A DNA stretch of 43,658 nt, taken from assembly GCA_029262115.1 (NCBI GenBank), contig JAJCZZ010000095.1, forward strand, positions 1-43,658, written 5' to 3'. Each line of letters begins with the position of its first letter. The first letter of the stretch is position 1. Both the position numbers and the translations under genes were made by a program. Under the pieces are notes generated by a model that saw only the letters and a list, made by a program, of their open reading frames with translations, did no database searches and was not told the DNA's origin. Positions 24,621-32,678 of this stretch are shown here, one piece after another. Source of the stretch: Gemmatimonadota bacterium. GTDB taxonomy: Bacteria > Gemmatimonadota > Gemmatimonadetes > Longimicrobiales > Gaopeijiaceae.

Positions 24621-25256
24621 TCAACCGGCTCGGAGCGAGGGTTCCGGGACCTCGGCCGCCGGGGGAGCGAGCGACAGGCCCGCTGCGACACGGGCGCGGG
24701 AGAGGAGGCCCCATACGGCCGGGCCCACGTCGTGGGCGCCGCCCCACAGTTCGTGATGTCGGCGGGCGGCGAGGCGGGCGGGCTCGGAGGCGTGCCAGGC
24801 AGCCAGCGCGGGGCCGCGATGCGGGTACGGACGCTGAAACCAGTGGTAACCGGTCAGCACCGCAAACGGCCTGGCGCTCTGGTAGAACACGGTGAAATCG
24901 GGGGACCAGCCGCCCAGGGGTGCCGAGCGGACCTCCAGTCGGCCGCTCTCCAGGCGCCGCTCAAGGTCACCGAGCGCGTCGGCCCGGTTCGGGAGGCGCG
25001 AAAGGACCCTTGCCTCGGTATCGAGCGACAGCGCGTTCAACTCCGCGACCAGGACACGGAAGTCGGACACGCCCGCCAGCTCGTCCGCGGTCAGGTCGAT
25101 CGTGCTCAAGCGCACTCGCGTGACGGCGGTCGCGATGCCGGTGGACCGGGATGCAAGCATGCCGAACACGTCACGGAAATCCGGACGTCTTCGCTCGTCG
25201 AACAGGACGGACGGCGCGGGGAGCATCCCCGGGAGAAACATGGGGTCGTTGTGCAT
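24621..25256 (-). CDS. Hypothetical protein, cytoplasmic, lineage-specific
   Basis: This 211-aa protein has no signal peptide or membrane helix. It contains 'LFDERRRPDFRDVFGMLASR', 'STIDLTADELAGVSDFRVLV', 'PDFTVFYQSARPFAVLTGYH', and an end rich in Ala/His ('LAARRHHELWGGAHDVGPAV'). The layout recalls phospholipase-D-like folds in outline, but no HKD motif is present, so no function is given. ATG 25256 is supported by AAGGAGG 9 nt upstream; the longer frame to 25475 is rejected. It may be the third gene of the operon with thymidine kinase (gap ~228 bp). Confidence 0.65.
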   Translation of the reverse strand: MHNDPMFLPGMLPAPSVLFDERRRPDFRDVFGMLASRSTGIATAVTRVRLSTIDLTADELAGVSDFRVLVAELNALSLDTEARVLSRLPNRADALGDLERRLESGRLEVRSAPLGGWSPDFTVFYQSARPFAVLTGYHWFQRPYPHRGPALAAWHASEPARLAARRHHELWGGAHDVGPAVWGLLSRARVAAGLSLAPPAAEVPEPSLRAG

Positions 25257-25484
25257 AGGCCCATCCTCCTTGTGGCAGCGGACCACCGACGGGTGTCGGT
25301 CGGCTGAAGGCACGATGAGGGACCACGCGGGCAGAGGGCATAGCACGATGGGCCGGCACCGTCGGGCCGAGCCGAGCTTACGTCGCCGGCCGCTCGGCAT
25401 CCGCGCGCCACCCCGCGCTCGGGACCACCGACGCAACGCCCTGCGCGCTCGTACACTCGGACGTCCGACTCCCACGCCAGCCGC

Positions 25485-26234
25485 TCAGCACCTCGACATG
25501 CTTCGCCCGCGTAGTGCACCCCGGCCACCTCCCCCTGCCAGGAGGGCTGACGCTGCCCCCGTCCGCCACGCCCCCTGCGGCCTCCGCACTTCCGGCGCGA
25601 CCCCCCCTTCAGCCCATCCTCTCCCCTCGCATATCCAACGTCGTCTGCCCCCGATTCCGCCTGGGACGACATGACACGCGCGGCACCGCGCCTCGTAGCT
25701 CTCGCTCCCACCGACCTGGATGGTGGGGCCCTCCGCGGGAGCGGGCGCTCCGTCGATGAGCCGTTGGTTCCGCGTGGCCAGGTCGCCGCAGACGACGCAG
25801 ATGGCGTGCAGTTTGTCGATGCGCTCCGCCACGGCCAGGAGTTGCGGACGCGGCCCGAACGGTTCGCCGCGAAAGTCCATGTCGGTTCCGACGGCGATGA
25901 CGCGGACGCCCCGGTCGGCGAGGTCGTTGACCAGAGCCACGGTGCCGTCGTTCAGGAACCGCGCTTCGTCGACGGCTACGACCTCCGTATCGCCCTGAAG
26001 AGCCTGCGCAATCTGAACGGCGTTGCTGACGGGGATCGCCTCGATCTCGGTGCCCTCGTGGGAGCTGATCCGGTAGGCCCCTCCGTACCGATCATCCAGA
26101 TGCGACTTGAAGACCTGCACCTTCGTCTTGGCGACGAGAGCCCAACGGACCCGACGGATCATCTCCTCGGACTTGCCGCTGAACATGACCCCCGAGACCA
26201 CTTCGACCCACCCTTCATGGGCGCCGTGGTGCAC
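25485..26234 (-). CDS. tdk: Thymidine kinase (type II), with C-terminal extension
   Basis: This 249-aa protein phosphorylates thymidine in the pyrimidine salvage pathway. Walker A 'GVMFSGKSEE' ~15-24, the 'VDEARFL' box with catalytic Glu90 (usually DEAQF), 'GTDMDFRGEPFGP' ~116-128, the lasso 'RNQRLIDG', and a zinc site C146/C149 plus C184/C187 are all present. Most family members end soon after the last Cys pair; here a Gly/Arg-rich tail of about 55 residues follows, perhaps from loss of the original stop. The GTG start (26234) lies 6 bp after the export-protein gene ends, so they are one operon. Confidence 0.93.
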   Translation of the reverse strand: MHHGAHEGWVEVVSGVMFSGKSEEMIRRVRWALVAKTKVQVFKSHLDDRYGGAYRISSHEGTEIEAIPVSNAVQIAQALQGDTEVVAVDEARFLNDGTVALVNDLADRGVRVIAVGTDMDFRGEPFGPRPQLLAVAERIDKLHAICVVCGDLATRNQRLIDGAPAPAEGPTIQVGGSESYEARCRACHVVPGGIGGRRRWICEGRGWAEGGVAPEVRRPQGAWRTGAASALLAGGGGRGALRGRSMSRC

Positions 26235-26240
26235 TTCTCT

Positions 26241-26951
26241 CTATCTGCCGCCCGTGGCCAGGAATACCAGGCCGACCGCCGTGGCAACGAACGACATCAC
26301 GCTTCCCCAGAATTGGATCTCGTCGCGGACACGGGAGCGGGAGCGCGTCGGAACATGATACCAGTCGCCCGACAGGATACGGAGATTGAGGTTCTCGTCG
26401 GAGACCTCCTCCGGCCGGAGATTCAGGACGTATAATTCACCGTGTCGGAGGAGTCGCACGCGGGTCGGGTCGGCGGGAAGACTGAGCCCGTTAATGCTCA
26501 GCTCACTCGCGATCCCACCTGCTTCGGCCATCGCGTCGAGCACCGTCGCCGTCGGTTCGAGGAAGTAGTGACCGGGTGACCCGACCGCACCTGTGATGTT
26601 CACGCGGAGTTGCACCTCGACGTTCACGACCGGGGAGTCGTAGAACTCCTGATAGAGGTCGATGATGAGCTGCCGAAGCGAAGGTTCGGTCTCTCCGGCC
26701 ACTTGCACCGCCCCGACCAGCGGAAGGTAGACGGCCCCATTGCTGTCGACCGTGCGTTCCCCCGTGACCTGATTGATCTCTTCGCCCGACGCAGCGAAAA
26801 GCCGTATAGAGACATGATCGCCTGGACGGATCCCGTATTGCTCCGCGGTAGGCGTGCGGCGGAACGCCTCCTCGTCGATCTCTCCCGCCACCTGTGCGGC
26901 AACAGGGTGGGCGAGGGCGAGCAGGAGCGCCGGAAGGAGCCGTCGTAACAT
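26241..26951 (-). CDS. Polysaccharide biosynthesis/export protein (Wza-like, SLBB)
   Basis: This 236-aa protein has a signal peptide ('MLRRLLPALLLALAHPVAAQ'), a Poly_export domain ('YGIRPGDHVSIRLFAASG', 'YLPLVGAVQVAG', 'LRQLIIDLYQEFY'), and an SLBB domain ('VNITGAVGSPGHYFLEPTAT', 'AMAEAGGIAS'). A last hydrophobic helix is present ('VMSFVATAVGLVFLATGG'). Such proteins form the outer-membrane exit pore for capsule or exopolysaccharide. It is shorter than Wza (~380 aa) and has a C-terminal helix near the end, like Wza. ATG 26951 places the signal at the N-terminus; the frame to 27206 is non-coding. No other polysaccharide genes are near. Confidence 0.88.
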   Translation of the reverse strand: MLRRLLPALLLALAHPVAAQVAGEIDEEAFRRTPTAEQYGIRPGDHVSIRLFAASGEEINQVTGERTVDSNGAVYLPLVGAVQVAGETEPSLRQLIIDLYQEFYDSPVVNVEVQLRVNITGAVGSPGHYFLEPTATVLDAMAEAGGIASELSINGLSLPADPTRVRLLRHGELYVLNLRPEEVSDENLNLRILSGDWYHVPTRSRSRVRDEIQFWGSVMSFVATAVGLVFLATGGR

Positions 26952-27087
26952 CTTTGACAACACAGGGTCACGGGGGGCGTGCAGGAGCGCACGGCTCACT
27001 AGTTTAGGTGACGTCGTTCGCGATTGTCCAGTCGAGGCCGATCTCCCCAGCGAATGTTCGTTCATCCGGATTCGGAGCAGAATCTCC

Positions 27088-28701
27088 GTGGTTCGTAAGC
27101 GATCCATCTGCCACGCCGCCGCGCTGTTCGCGATGCTCATCGCGCTGTCTCCTACGCTGTCGGCGCCGTCCCGAGCCGACGGTCCTCGCCTCGTCGTGAT
27201 GGTCACCGTCGATCAGCTCCGGGGCGATCTTCTCGATCGGTACCAGCCGGCGTTCGAGGGTGGGTTCGCGCGCCTCTACCGCGACGGCTATCGATACTCG
27301 GGTGCGTCGCATCTCCACTCGGGCACCTACACTGCGGCGGGGCATGCCACGCTGGCGACCGGGGTTTTTCCCTCCCGATCGGGCATCGTCTCGAACAGTT
27401 GGGACCAGAGGTTGGGCGATGGCTGGCTGGAGGGGATGTACGCGGTCGAAGACCCGGACTCGCCGATCCTCGGGATGGAGACGTTGGACCGCCGCCAGGG
27501 TCGATCGCCTCGCAATCTGCTCACCACGGGGATCGCGGACTGGATCCTTGCGGCCGACGCGAACGCCCGGGCCGTTTCAATTTCCGGGAAGGACCGGGCT
27601 GCGGTGACGATGGCGGGTCGGGCCAAGGCCGAGGTCTACTGGCTCCGCCAACGCGAGGGCCGCTTCGTGACGTCCACGTACTATAAAGAGGCGTATCCCC
27701 AGTGGGTGCAGCGGTACAATACCACGGAGATGCCCCGGATCCTCTCGGATCGGGTCTGGGACTCCACGGTGCCGGATCGATTTCGGGGGCTGGCCCGGCC
27801 CGATGAAGGCGTGCCCTACGAGGGCGATCGGGCGCACACGACCTTTCCCCACACGGCAGCCGATGAGGTATCGAACGGGGATGCGGACGCGTTCAACGCC
27901 TGGGCGCTGAACCAACCGCGCATGGACCGGGCGGTCCTCGGCCTGGCAACCGTCGCCATCGACGCGCTCGACCTCGGCCAGCGGTCGTCGGTCGACTTTC
28001 TTTCGGTGTCGCTGTCCGCGACGGACTACGTTGGGCACGGATACGGTCCGCTGAGCCAGGAACAGCTCGACAACCTCGTGCGCTTGGATCGCGAGCTAGG
28101 CGCCTTTTTCGATCACCTGGATTGGTCGGTCGGAGTTGGGAACTGGCTGTTGGGCTTCTCCGCGGACCACGGGGTCGTGACGATACCCGAGGTCCAATAC
28201 GGCGAAGGACTCGGAGGCCGTAGAATCAGCGCCGGGGAGCGTGCCGCAGCCGTCGAGCGGGCGTATGCCGACGCGCTGGCCCTGGTGGGAGGGGACGAAG
28301 ATCGTGCCGCGACCGTGTTCGCCGAATTTCTCGAGGCTCGTGGTCTGGTGGCCGAGGCCTACACGCGTTCGGAACTGAGGTCGGGTGCCCCGGCGGACAC
28401 CTTCGCCGTTTTGTTCCGGAACAGCTACTACCCGGGCCGGGCGGCCGGGCCGGAGTCCCGTCGGGGAGTCGAGATCCGGACCGGTGTGCAGGATCTCGTG
28501 TCGGACCGACCGGGCACGACGCACGGGTCTCCCTACTGGTACGATCGTTGGGTGCCTTTCGTGGTGATGGGTCCCGGGGTCCGCCCGGGCCTCTCCGACC
28601 GCGCGGTTTACACGGTAGATATGGCACCCACGCTTGCGGCTTTGGCGGGTATCACCTCTCCACCCGATCGAGACGGTCGTGCTCTTCTGCCCGGTCGGTG
28701 A
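27088..28701 (+). CDS. PafA-like alkaline phosphatase family protein
   Basis: This 537-aa exported enzyme has a signal peptide (~1-30) and the two-metal phosphatase core. 'VVMVTVDQLRGD' supplies a metal-binding Asp (~42). 'SGTYTAAGHATLATG' ~78-92 carries the likely nucleophile Thr82, as in PafA. 'SVSLSATDYVGHGYGPLS' and 'LGFSADHGVV' supply metal Asp/His, and 'PGTTHGSPYWYDRWVPFVVM' supplies the last His. It hydrolyses phosphate monoesters in the periplasm. GTG 27088 is chosen because the signal peptide then starts correctly and GGAG lies 10 nt upstream; the frame to 26854 is antisense to the export gene. It is divergent from the Wza-like gene. Confidence 0.88.
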   Translation: MVRKRSICHAAALFAMLIALSPTLSAPSRADGPRLVVMVTVDQLRGDLLDRYQPAFEGGFARLYRDGYRYSGASHLHSGTYTAAGHATLATGVFPSRSGIVSNSWDQRLGDGWLEGMYAVEDPDSPILGMETLDRRQGRSPRNLLTTGIADWILAADANARAVSISGKDRAAVTMAGRAKAEVYWLRQREGRFVTSTYYKEAYPQWVQRYNTTEMPRILSDRVWDSTVPDRFRGLARPDEGVPYEGDRAHTTFPHTAADEVSNGDADAFNAWALNQPRMDRAVLGLATVAIDALDLGQRSSVDFLSVSLSATDYVGHGYGPLSQEQLDNLVRLDRELGAFFDHLDWSVGVGNWLLGFSADHGVVTIPEVQYGEGLGGRRISAGERAAAVERAYADALALVGGDEDRAATVFAEFLEARGLVAEAYTRSELRSGAPADTFAVLFRNSYYPGRAAGPESRRGVEIRTGVQDLVSDRPGTTHGSPYWYDRWVPFVVMGPGVRPGLSDRAVYTVDMAPTLAALAGITSPPDRDGRALLPGR

Positions 28702-28968
28702 GTTTTCGCATTTTCGGCCCTTTCAATTTGGTACGCGGCGGGATCGTTGCTAACGGAGAAACGTAGCAATTGCAGGCTCTTGCTTGACAGGCAGGGGGTC
28801 GCGCCCCATATGTAACACGTCTCATAAACATTTGAACGTAGCACCTCAGCGGTACGCCCCGTGGGCCACTGCTGTGCGCAAATTTGACGACGCGTCAGCC
28901 CCCACTGCGTGTCCGCAGGATGCGGATGTCGAGGTACGGCCGGGTTGGCGCGTTTTGCCGGTCGGGAA
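28702..28968. other. AT-richer leader/promoter region upstream of the HD-GYP module
   Basis: This 267-bp stretch is noticeably less GC-rich than its surroundings. It holds a promoter-like TTGACA, an inverted repeat TTGCTA/TAGCAA (28747-28768), and the 9-bp direct repeat aacgtagca at 28760-28768 and 28835-28843 flanking that promoter. A leader of ~150 nt follows. It does not match the c-di-GMP (GEMM) riboswitch consensus that I checked for. Confidence 0.45.
28784..28812 (+). promoter_or_regulatory. Candidate sigma-70 promoter
   Basis: Perfect -35 TTGACA at 28784-28789. With a 17-nt spacer the -10 is CATATG (28807-28812); with 19 nt it is TATGTA. The -35 is good and the -10 weak. A GGGG/CCCC mini-dyad occupies the spacer. 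Confidence 0.4.
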
Positions 28969-29745
28969 GTGACGATTTCCAAGGTCAACGAGGACCTCCC
29001 CCGCCCCCGAACGGGAATCGAAGTGACGGTACCGCAGGAAGAACGGGCCGGCTGGACGATCGACGAGGCCGAGGCGCTCATCCTTTCGCTGAAGGGTGTG
29101 GTCTCCACTCGGTTGGTCACGCGTCCCGGCGGAGAGATCGAGGAGCTTCATGTCCTCACGTCCAATGATGTGGGCGCAAAGCAGACGGTTCGAAACGTCG
29201 AGTCGGCGCTGCTGGCCCATCTCGGTATCTCCGTGGATCACCGCAAGATCTCCGTCGCGCAGACGAAGGACGCGCCGCAGGAGCGGGCCCCGGCCGTGAC
29301 CCTGGCCCCGCCGCCGAGGCATTCGGACAGCCGATTGCTCTTCCAGGCACATCAGGTGGAGTCCGCGCGCTCGAGAAAGGTGCGCCACCGCGTCGAGATC
29401 GAGTGGCGCGACGTCGGCTACCAGGGCGAGGCGGCCGGCGCCGATCTCCCGCGGGCTCGACTGGAAGCCGTTGCAGAGGCGACCCTCCACGCTGTTGAGG
29501 CCGCCCTGTCCGGGGAGCTCGGAGAGGTCGAGGGAGGAGCGCCGCCCGTGACGCTCGCCCTGGACGGAGTCAAATCGATTGACGCTTTCGATCAGCGGTT
29601 CGTGCTGGTGGCCGTGCATGCGGTGGCCGGCCGCGACGTAACGCCGCTGGCCGGAGCGACAGTCGTGGAGGAATCGCCCGACCGTGCCACAATTTTAGCA
29701 ACACTACAGGCAACGGATCGCTGGGTCCGCGGCCGCGTCGACTAA
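28969..29745 (+). CDS. Hypothetical protein encoded upstream of HD-GYP phosphodiesterase
   Basis: This ~258-aa soluble protein has an N-terminal segment 'TIDEAEALILSLKGVVSTRL' then 'IEELHVLTSNDVGAKQTVRN' and 'LLAHLGISVDHRKISVAQ', an alpha/beta domain of about 90 residues. A Pro-rich linker (~113-125) and a second alpha/beta domain follow, with 'RHRVEIEWRDVGYQGEAAGA' and 'LVAVHAVAGRDVTPLAGATV'. I recognise no catalytic motif. The second half looks like a repeat of the same small fold. GTG 28969 is favoured because the plausible protein starts there; GTG 28909 is the only earlier in-frame start and neither has a good ribosome site. It lies upstream of the small peptide and the HD-GYP gene, same strand. 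Confidence 0.65.
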   Translation: MTISKVNEDLPRPRTGIEVTVPQEERAGWTIDEAEALILSLKGVVSTRLVTRPGGEIEELHVLTSNDVGAKQTVRNVESALLAHLGISVDHRKISVAQTKDAPQERAPAVTLAPPPRHSDSRLLFQAHQVESARSRKVRHRVEIEWRDVGYQGEAAGADLPRARLEAVAEATLHAVEAALSGELGEVEGGAPPVTLALDGVKSIDAFDQRFVLVAVHAVAGRDVTPLAGATVVEESPDRATILATLQATDRWVRGRVD

Positions 29746-29809
29746 CGCCGATGCAGGGCCGTGTGTCCTGCCGAACCACCCCAACGAGGAGAAAAGGAGC
29801 CCCCCTCAG

Positions 29810-29839
29810 TCTGCCAGCAAGAGCGAAGTGAGCGGCAGA
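29810..29839 (+). other. Hairpin in the leader of the small-peptide gene
   Basis: Stem TCTGCC/GGCAGA with an 18-nt loop that itself can pair in part. It lies about 70 nt upstream of the peptide's start and has no T-tract. It is a possible RNA control element. Confidence 0.25.
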
Positions 29840-29907
29840 GCGAAGCGCATGCGGCTTCCACAGCGGAAACACCGGAAGTCGACACTTTCTTTAAAGGAGG
29901 TGAGCGC

Positions 29908-29979
29908 ATGTTTAGCTCTCTGTTCGACTTTTTCGGAGCAGCCATTTCCCTGCTTGGGAATGGGCTACTGAACTGGTAG
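29908..29979 (+). CDS. 23-aa hydrophobic peptide with near-perfect Shine-Dalgarno
   Basis: An ATG at 29908 is preceded by AAAGGAGGTGA, an almost complete match to the 16S anti-Shine-Dalgarno, at 7-nt spacing from AGGAGG; this is the strongest ribosome site I see in the window. The peptide begins MFSSLFDFFGAAISLLG and ends in Trp. It has five Phe/Trp and eight Leu/Ile/Ala residues, one Asp and no basic residue. It is the right length for a single amphipathic or membrane helix, like modulin- or pheromone-type peptides. Its TAG overlaps a GTG in the HD-GYP frame by one base (TAGTG). It could be a secreted signal, a membrane micro-protein partner of the HD-GYP sensor, or a leader peptide. No family is recognised. 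Confidence 0.65.
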   Translation: MFSSLFDFFGAAISLLGNGLLNW

Positions 29980-30020
29980 TGCTAGCTACTGAGGGGGTGC
30001 CCTTCCATAGGGGTCATCGA

Positions 30021-31424
30021 ATGAACATGCCTCGGAGGATCGAACTCTTCGTCGGGATAATGGTGGCGGTTGGCCTTGCGCTTATGTGGACCGTCGACTG
30101 GACGATCCTTGCAAGGCTCACCGGACCGCAGTTAACCGGGGTAGGAACCCTGACGTTGTTAGCGCTGTTCAGCGAACAGCAGTCGGTGCGTATAGGAGCG
30201 GGGAAGGTAAGCGGGGGATCTTCAGTGGGCTTCCTGCCTATCTTCACTCTACTCCTCCTCTTCGGGCCGTCGGTTGCGGTTGCCTCGATGATGGTGACCG
30301 GCCCTGCGGTAGAGTATTTGATCAGGAAGAAGGAGCCTATTCGCGCGCACTTCAACGTGGCTCAATATGTGGTCGCGACTGCGGTTGGTGGGATAGCCTT
30401 TTCGGCTGCTGGTGGGCGGGGCTTGGTGGAGTATCAACATCCGGACGTGCTTGGGCTTGTCGGGCCCTTCTTTGTCTTCGCGGTGACGTTGCTCCTGATC
30501 AACAACGCTTCAGTTACGATGGCTATCGCCCTGAGTCAGGGAATGGCTTTTCGCGAGGTTTGGTCAAACCTGGTGTCGAGGTCGGGGGCGAACATTTTCT
30601 CGGATCTGCTGGTCGCCCCCGTGGCTCTCGCCGTCGCTGCGCTTTATGTGCAGATTGGAACTGTCGGCCTTGTCCTCGCCATTCTTCCGCTGTTGTTTAT
30701 TCGACACGCGTACCTGACGACCTTTCGTCTCCAACGTGCCAATGGAGATCTGCTCAACGCTCTCGTGAAGGCGATCGAGACTCGGGATCCCTATACGTCC
30801 GGCCACTCTCGGCGTGTGGCCCAACTCGCCCGGCGGATCGGGCAAGGGATGGGTCTCTACGGTCGTAAACTGCAGGAACTTGAGAACGCGGCACTCCTTC
30901 ACGACGTCGGAAAAATCGAAGGAGTCTATTCCGAGATCTTGAAAAAACGCGGAGCTTTGAGTCCCGAAGAGCGACTGATTATCGAGTCGCATGTGGAGAA
31001 AGGTGCGGACCTCCTAAGGTCTCTGATGTCCCTTAGCGAAGCGGTTGTTCTCGCAGTCCTACACCACCACGAGCACTACGATGGAACCGGCTATCCAAAC
31101 AAACTTGAGGGTCTTGAGATCCCGCTAGGCGCGCGAGTCATCAAAGTTTGTGACGCTATCGATGCGATGCTTTCGGATCGTCCTTACCGGAAGGCGCTCG
31201 CTACCGCGCAGGTCTTGGACCAACTGAAGTTGTATTCAGGGATCCAGTTCGACCCAGAGATCGTTAAGGTGGTTATTGAAACGGGGTGTATTCAGGAGCA
31301 ATACTCCCCTGAGCCGTCTCCAAGTATACGTTTATCCTTGGGTAGACGCTCGCGTCGCTCGAAAGAAGTCGGGCTGGCCGCCGTCAGCGGACCGCGCGAG
31401 GCTCAGAGGGTGTCGACAAACTAA
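30021..31424 (+). CDS. Membrane-anchored HD-GYP domain c-di-GMP phosphodiesterase, C-terminus altered by IS
   Basis: The ~467-aa product starts with a hydrophobic domain of about six to seven helices (~8-235; 'IELFVGIMVAVGLALMW' to 'LVLAILPLLFIRHAYL'), probably a sensory membrane module. A signal helix ('LLNALVKAIETRDPYTSGHS') follows, then an HD-GYP domain: 'HSRRVAQLA', 'LLHDVGKIEG' ~292-301, 'HHHEHYDGTGYP' ~348-359. HD-GYP enzymes cleave cyclic di-GMP, so this lowers c-di-GMP in response to a signal. ATG 30021 is used; a GTG at 29979 overlapping the small-peptide stop would allow coupling and is the alternative. The final codons and the TAA lie inside the left inverted repeat of an IS5 element, so the original C-terminus is lost. 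Confidence 0.88.
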   Translation: MNMPRRIELFVGIMVAVGLALMWTVDWTILARLTGPQLTGVGTLTLLALFSEQQSVRIGAGKVSGGSSVGFLPIFTLLLLFGPSVAVASMMVTGPAVEYLIRKKEPIRAHFNVAQYVVATAVGGIAFSAAGGRGLVEYQHPDVLGLVGPFFVFAVTLLLINNASVTMAIALSQGMAFREVWSNLVSRSGANIFSDLLVAPVALAVAALYVQIGTVGLVLAILPLLFIRHAYLTTFRLQRANGDLLNALVKAIETRDPYTSGHSRRVAQLARRIGQGMGLYGRKLQELENAALLHDVGKIEGVYSEILKKRGALSPEERLIIESHVEKGADLLRSLMSLSEAVVLAVLHHHEHYDGTGYPNKLEGLEIPLGARVIKVCDAIDAMLSDRPYRKALATAQVLDQLKLYSGIQFDPEIVKVVIETGCIQEQYSPEPSPSIRLSLGRRSRRSKEVGLAAVSGPREAQRVSTN

Positions 31425-32666
31425 GTTAGAGCTCTCATGATGTCGCATCCCACAGCCGAGTGAGGTGTGACGTGAGCGCAGGCGATGCCGCGCACGAGGG
31501 GACGAAGCGACGGGGGCGTCCTCCGAAACTGGCGCCTGAGCAGGTGGAGGACCTTGTAGAGTTGGTGCGTGCGAACCCTTTGCTGTCGCTCGACGACCTC
31601 GTGCGGTTCTTTCGGCGAGAGAGGGGCGTCAGCCTCTCGGCCGTGACGATCCGCAAGTACCTGCGCGAGGCAGGGTTCGAGCGGAAGCGACCGGAGAAGC
31701 GCGCGACCGCGAGCACAAGTGAAGCGAGCGGTGAAGGCGGAGCCAAGAAAGGCGAGGCGCCGCCGGCGGCGTATGGATACGGCAAGGCCCATCGTGATCC
31801 GGGGGACGCCGTGCGCTATCCTTGCGGGCTGACCGACTCCGAATGGGAGCAGGTGCGGCACCTCTTCGATCCGCCGGGCAAGACGGGACGGCCTGCGAAG
31901 TATCCGAGGCGGCAGATGCTCGACGCCTGCATCTATGTCCTTCGATCGGGGTGCTCGTGGCGGATGCTGCCGAAGGACTTTCCGCCTTGGACGGCCGTCT
32001 ACCGGACCTTCCGTCGGTGGCTCGCACGGGACCTGTTCGAAGAGCTGTACGACGAACTCCGCAAGCTGTTGCGCGGCCGAGAGCGGCGCAATCCGGATCC
32101 CACAGGTGCCCTTCTCGATTCTCAGTCCGTCAAGACCTCACCCCAGGGTGGACCCAAGGGCTATGACGCGGGCAAGAAGGTCAAGGGGCGCAAGCGGCAC
32201 CTCGTCACCGATACCCTCGGGCTCCTGATCGCTGTGCTGGTCACAGCCGCAGACGTGCAGGATCGCGACGCCGCCATGCCCGCGATGGACCGCGCCATGG
32301 CGAAGGTACCTGGAATCAAGATGCTATACGCCGACGGGGGGTATGCCGGCACCCGGGCCCAGGAGATCCGGGAACGCCACGATGTCGAGGTCGAGATCGT
32401 CCGTCACCCCGGCAATCGGAAACGTCGGACGATGGCACGAGGCCCAGCTTCCACTCTTCAACATCCCTCAGGGATTCGTCGTCCTGCCCAAGCGCTGGAT
32501 CATCGAGCGCACCAACGCATGGAACGACCGCCCCCGAAGGATGAACAAGGATCACGACCGCCTTCTCGATGTCTCGACCGGTTGGATCTGGCTCGCCGAA
32601 GGCCGTAGACTCCTCCGCAGGCTTACAACCACCGCCCCAGAAACCACAGTTTAGTTTGTCGACACC
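31409..32666. mobile_element. IS5-family insertion sequence, 1258 bp
   Basis: It is bounded by perfect 16-bp inverted repeats GGTGTCGACAAACTAA (31409-31424) and its complement (32651-32666); the repeats may extend a few imperfect bases outward (AGAG versus AGAA). It holds one transposase gene, whose stop lies in the right repeat. No convincing target duplication is visible. It is inserted at the 3' end of the HD-GYP gene. Confidence 0.92.
31460..32654 (+). pseudogene. IS5-family transposase with frameshift before the catalytic Glu
   Basis: The N-terminal ~75 residues form a helix-turn-helix ('KRRGRPPKLAPEQVEDL', 'LSAVTIRKYLREAGFERK'). The DUF4096 region ('CGLTDSEWEQVRHLFDPPGK', 'IYVLRSGCSWRMLPKDFPPW') and the DDE core with 'LLDSQSVKTS' (first Asp) and 'YADGGYAGT' (second Asp) follow. 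The end of the enzyme, 'GRWHEAQLPLFNIPQGF' and 'RWIIERTNAWNDRPRRMNKD' with the catalytic Glu, is in the +1 frame, joined near 32417-32424 (cggaaacg). Without frameshifting, the first frame reads a nonsense tail. Programmed frameshifting is known in some IS5 groups, but usually between two short ORFs earlier in the gene, so a mutation is more likely. Start is GTG 31460 or 31472. Confidence 0.85.
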
Positions 32667-32678
32667 TTCTTGGGGGTC

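Noticed and set aside
28815-28968. Cyclic di-GMP (GEMM) riboswitch in the leader of the HD-GYP module
   Set aside because: The context is attractive, but the conserved GEMM core and tetraloop-receptor pattern are not present.
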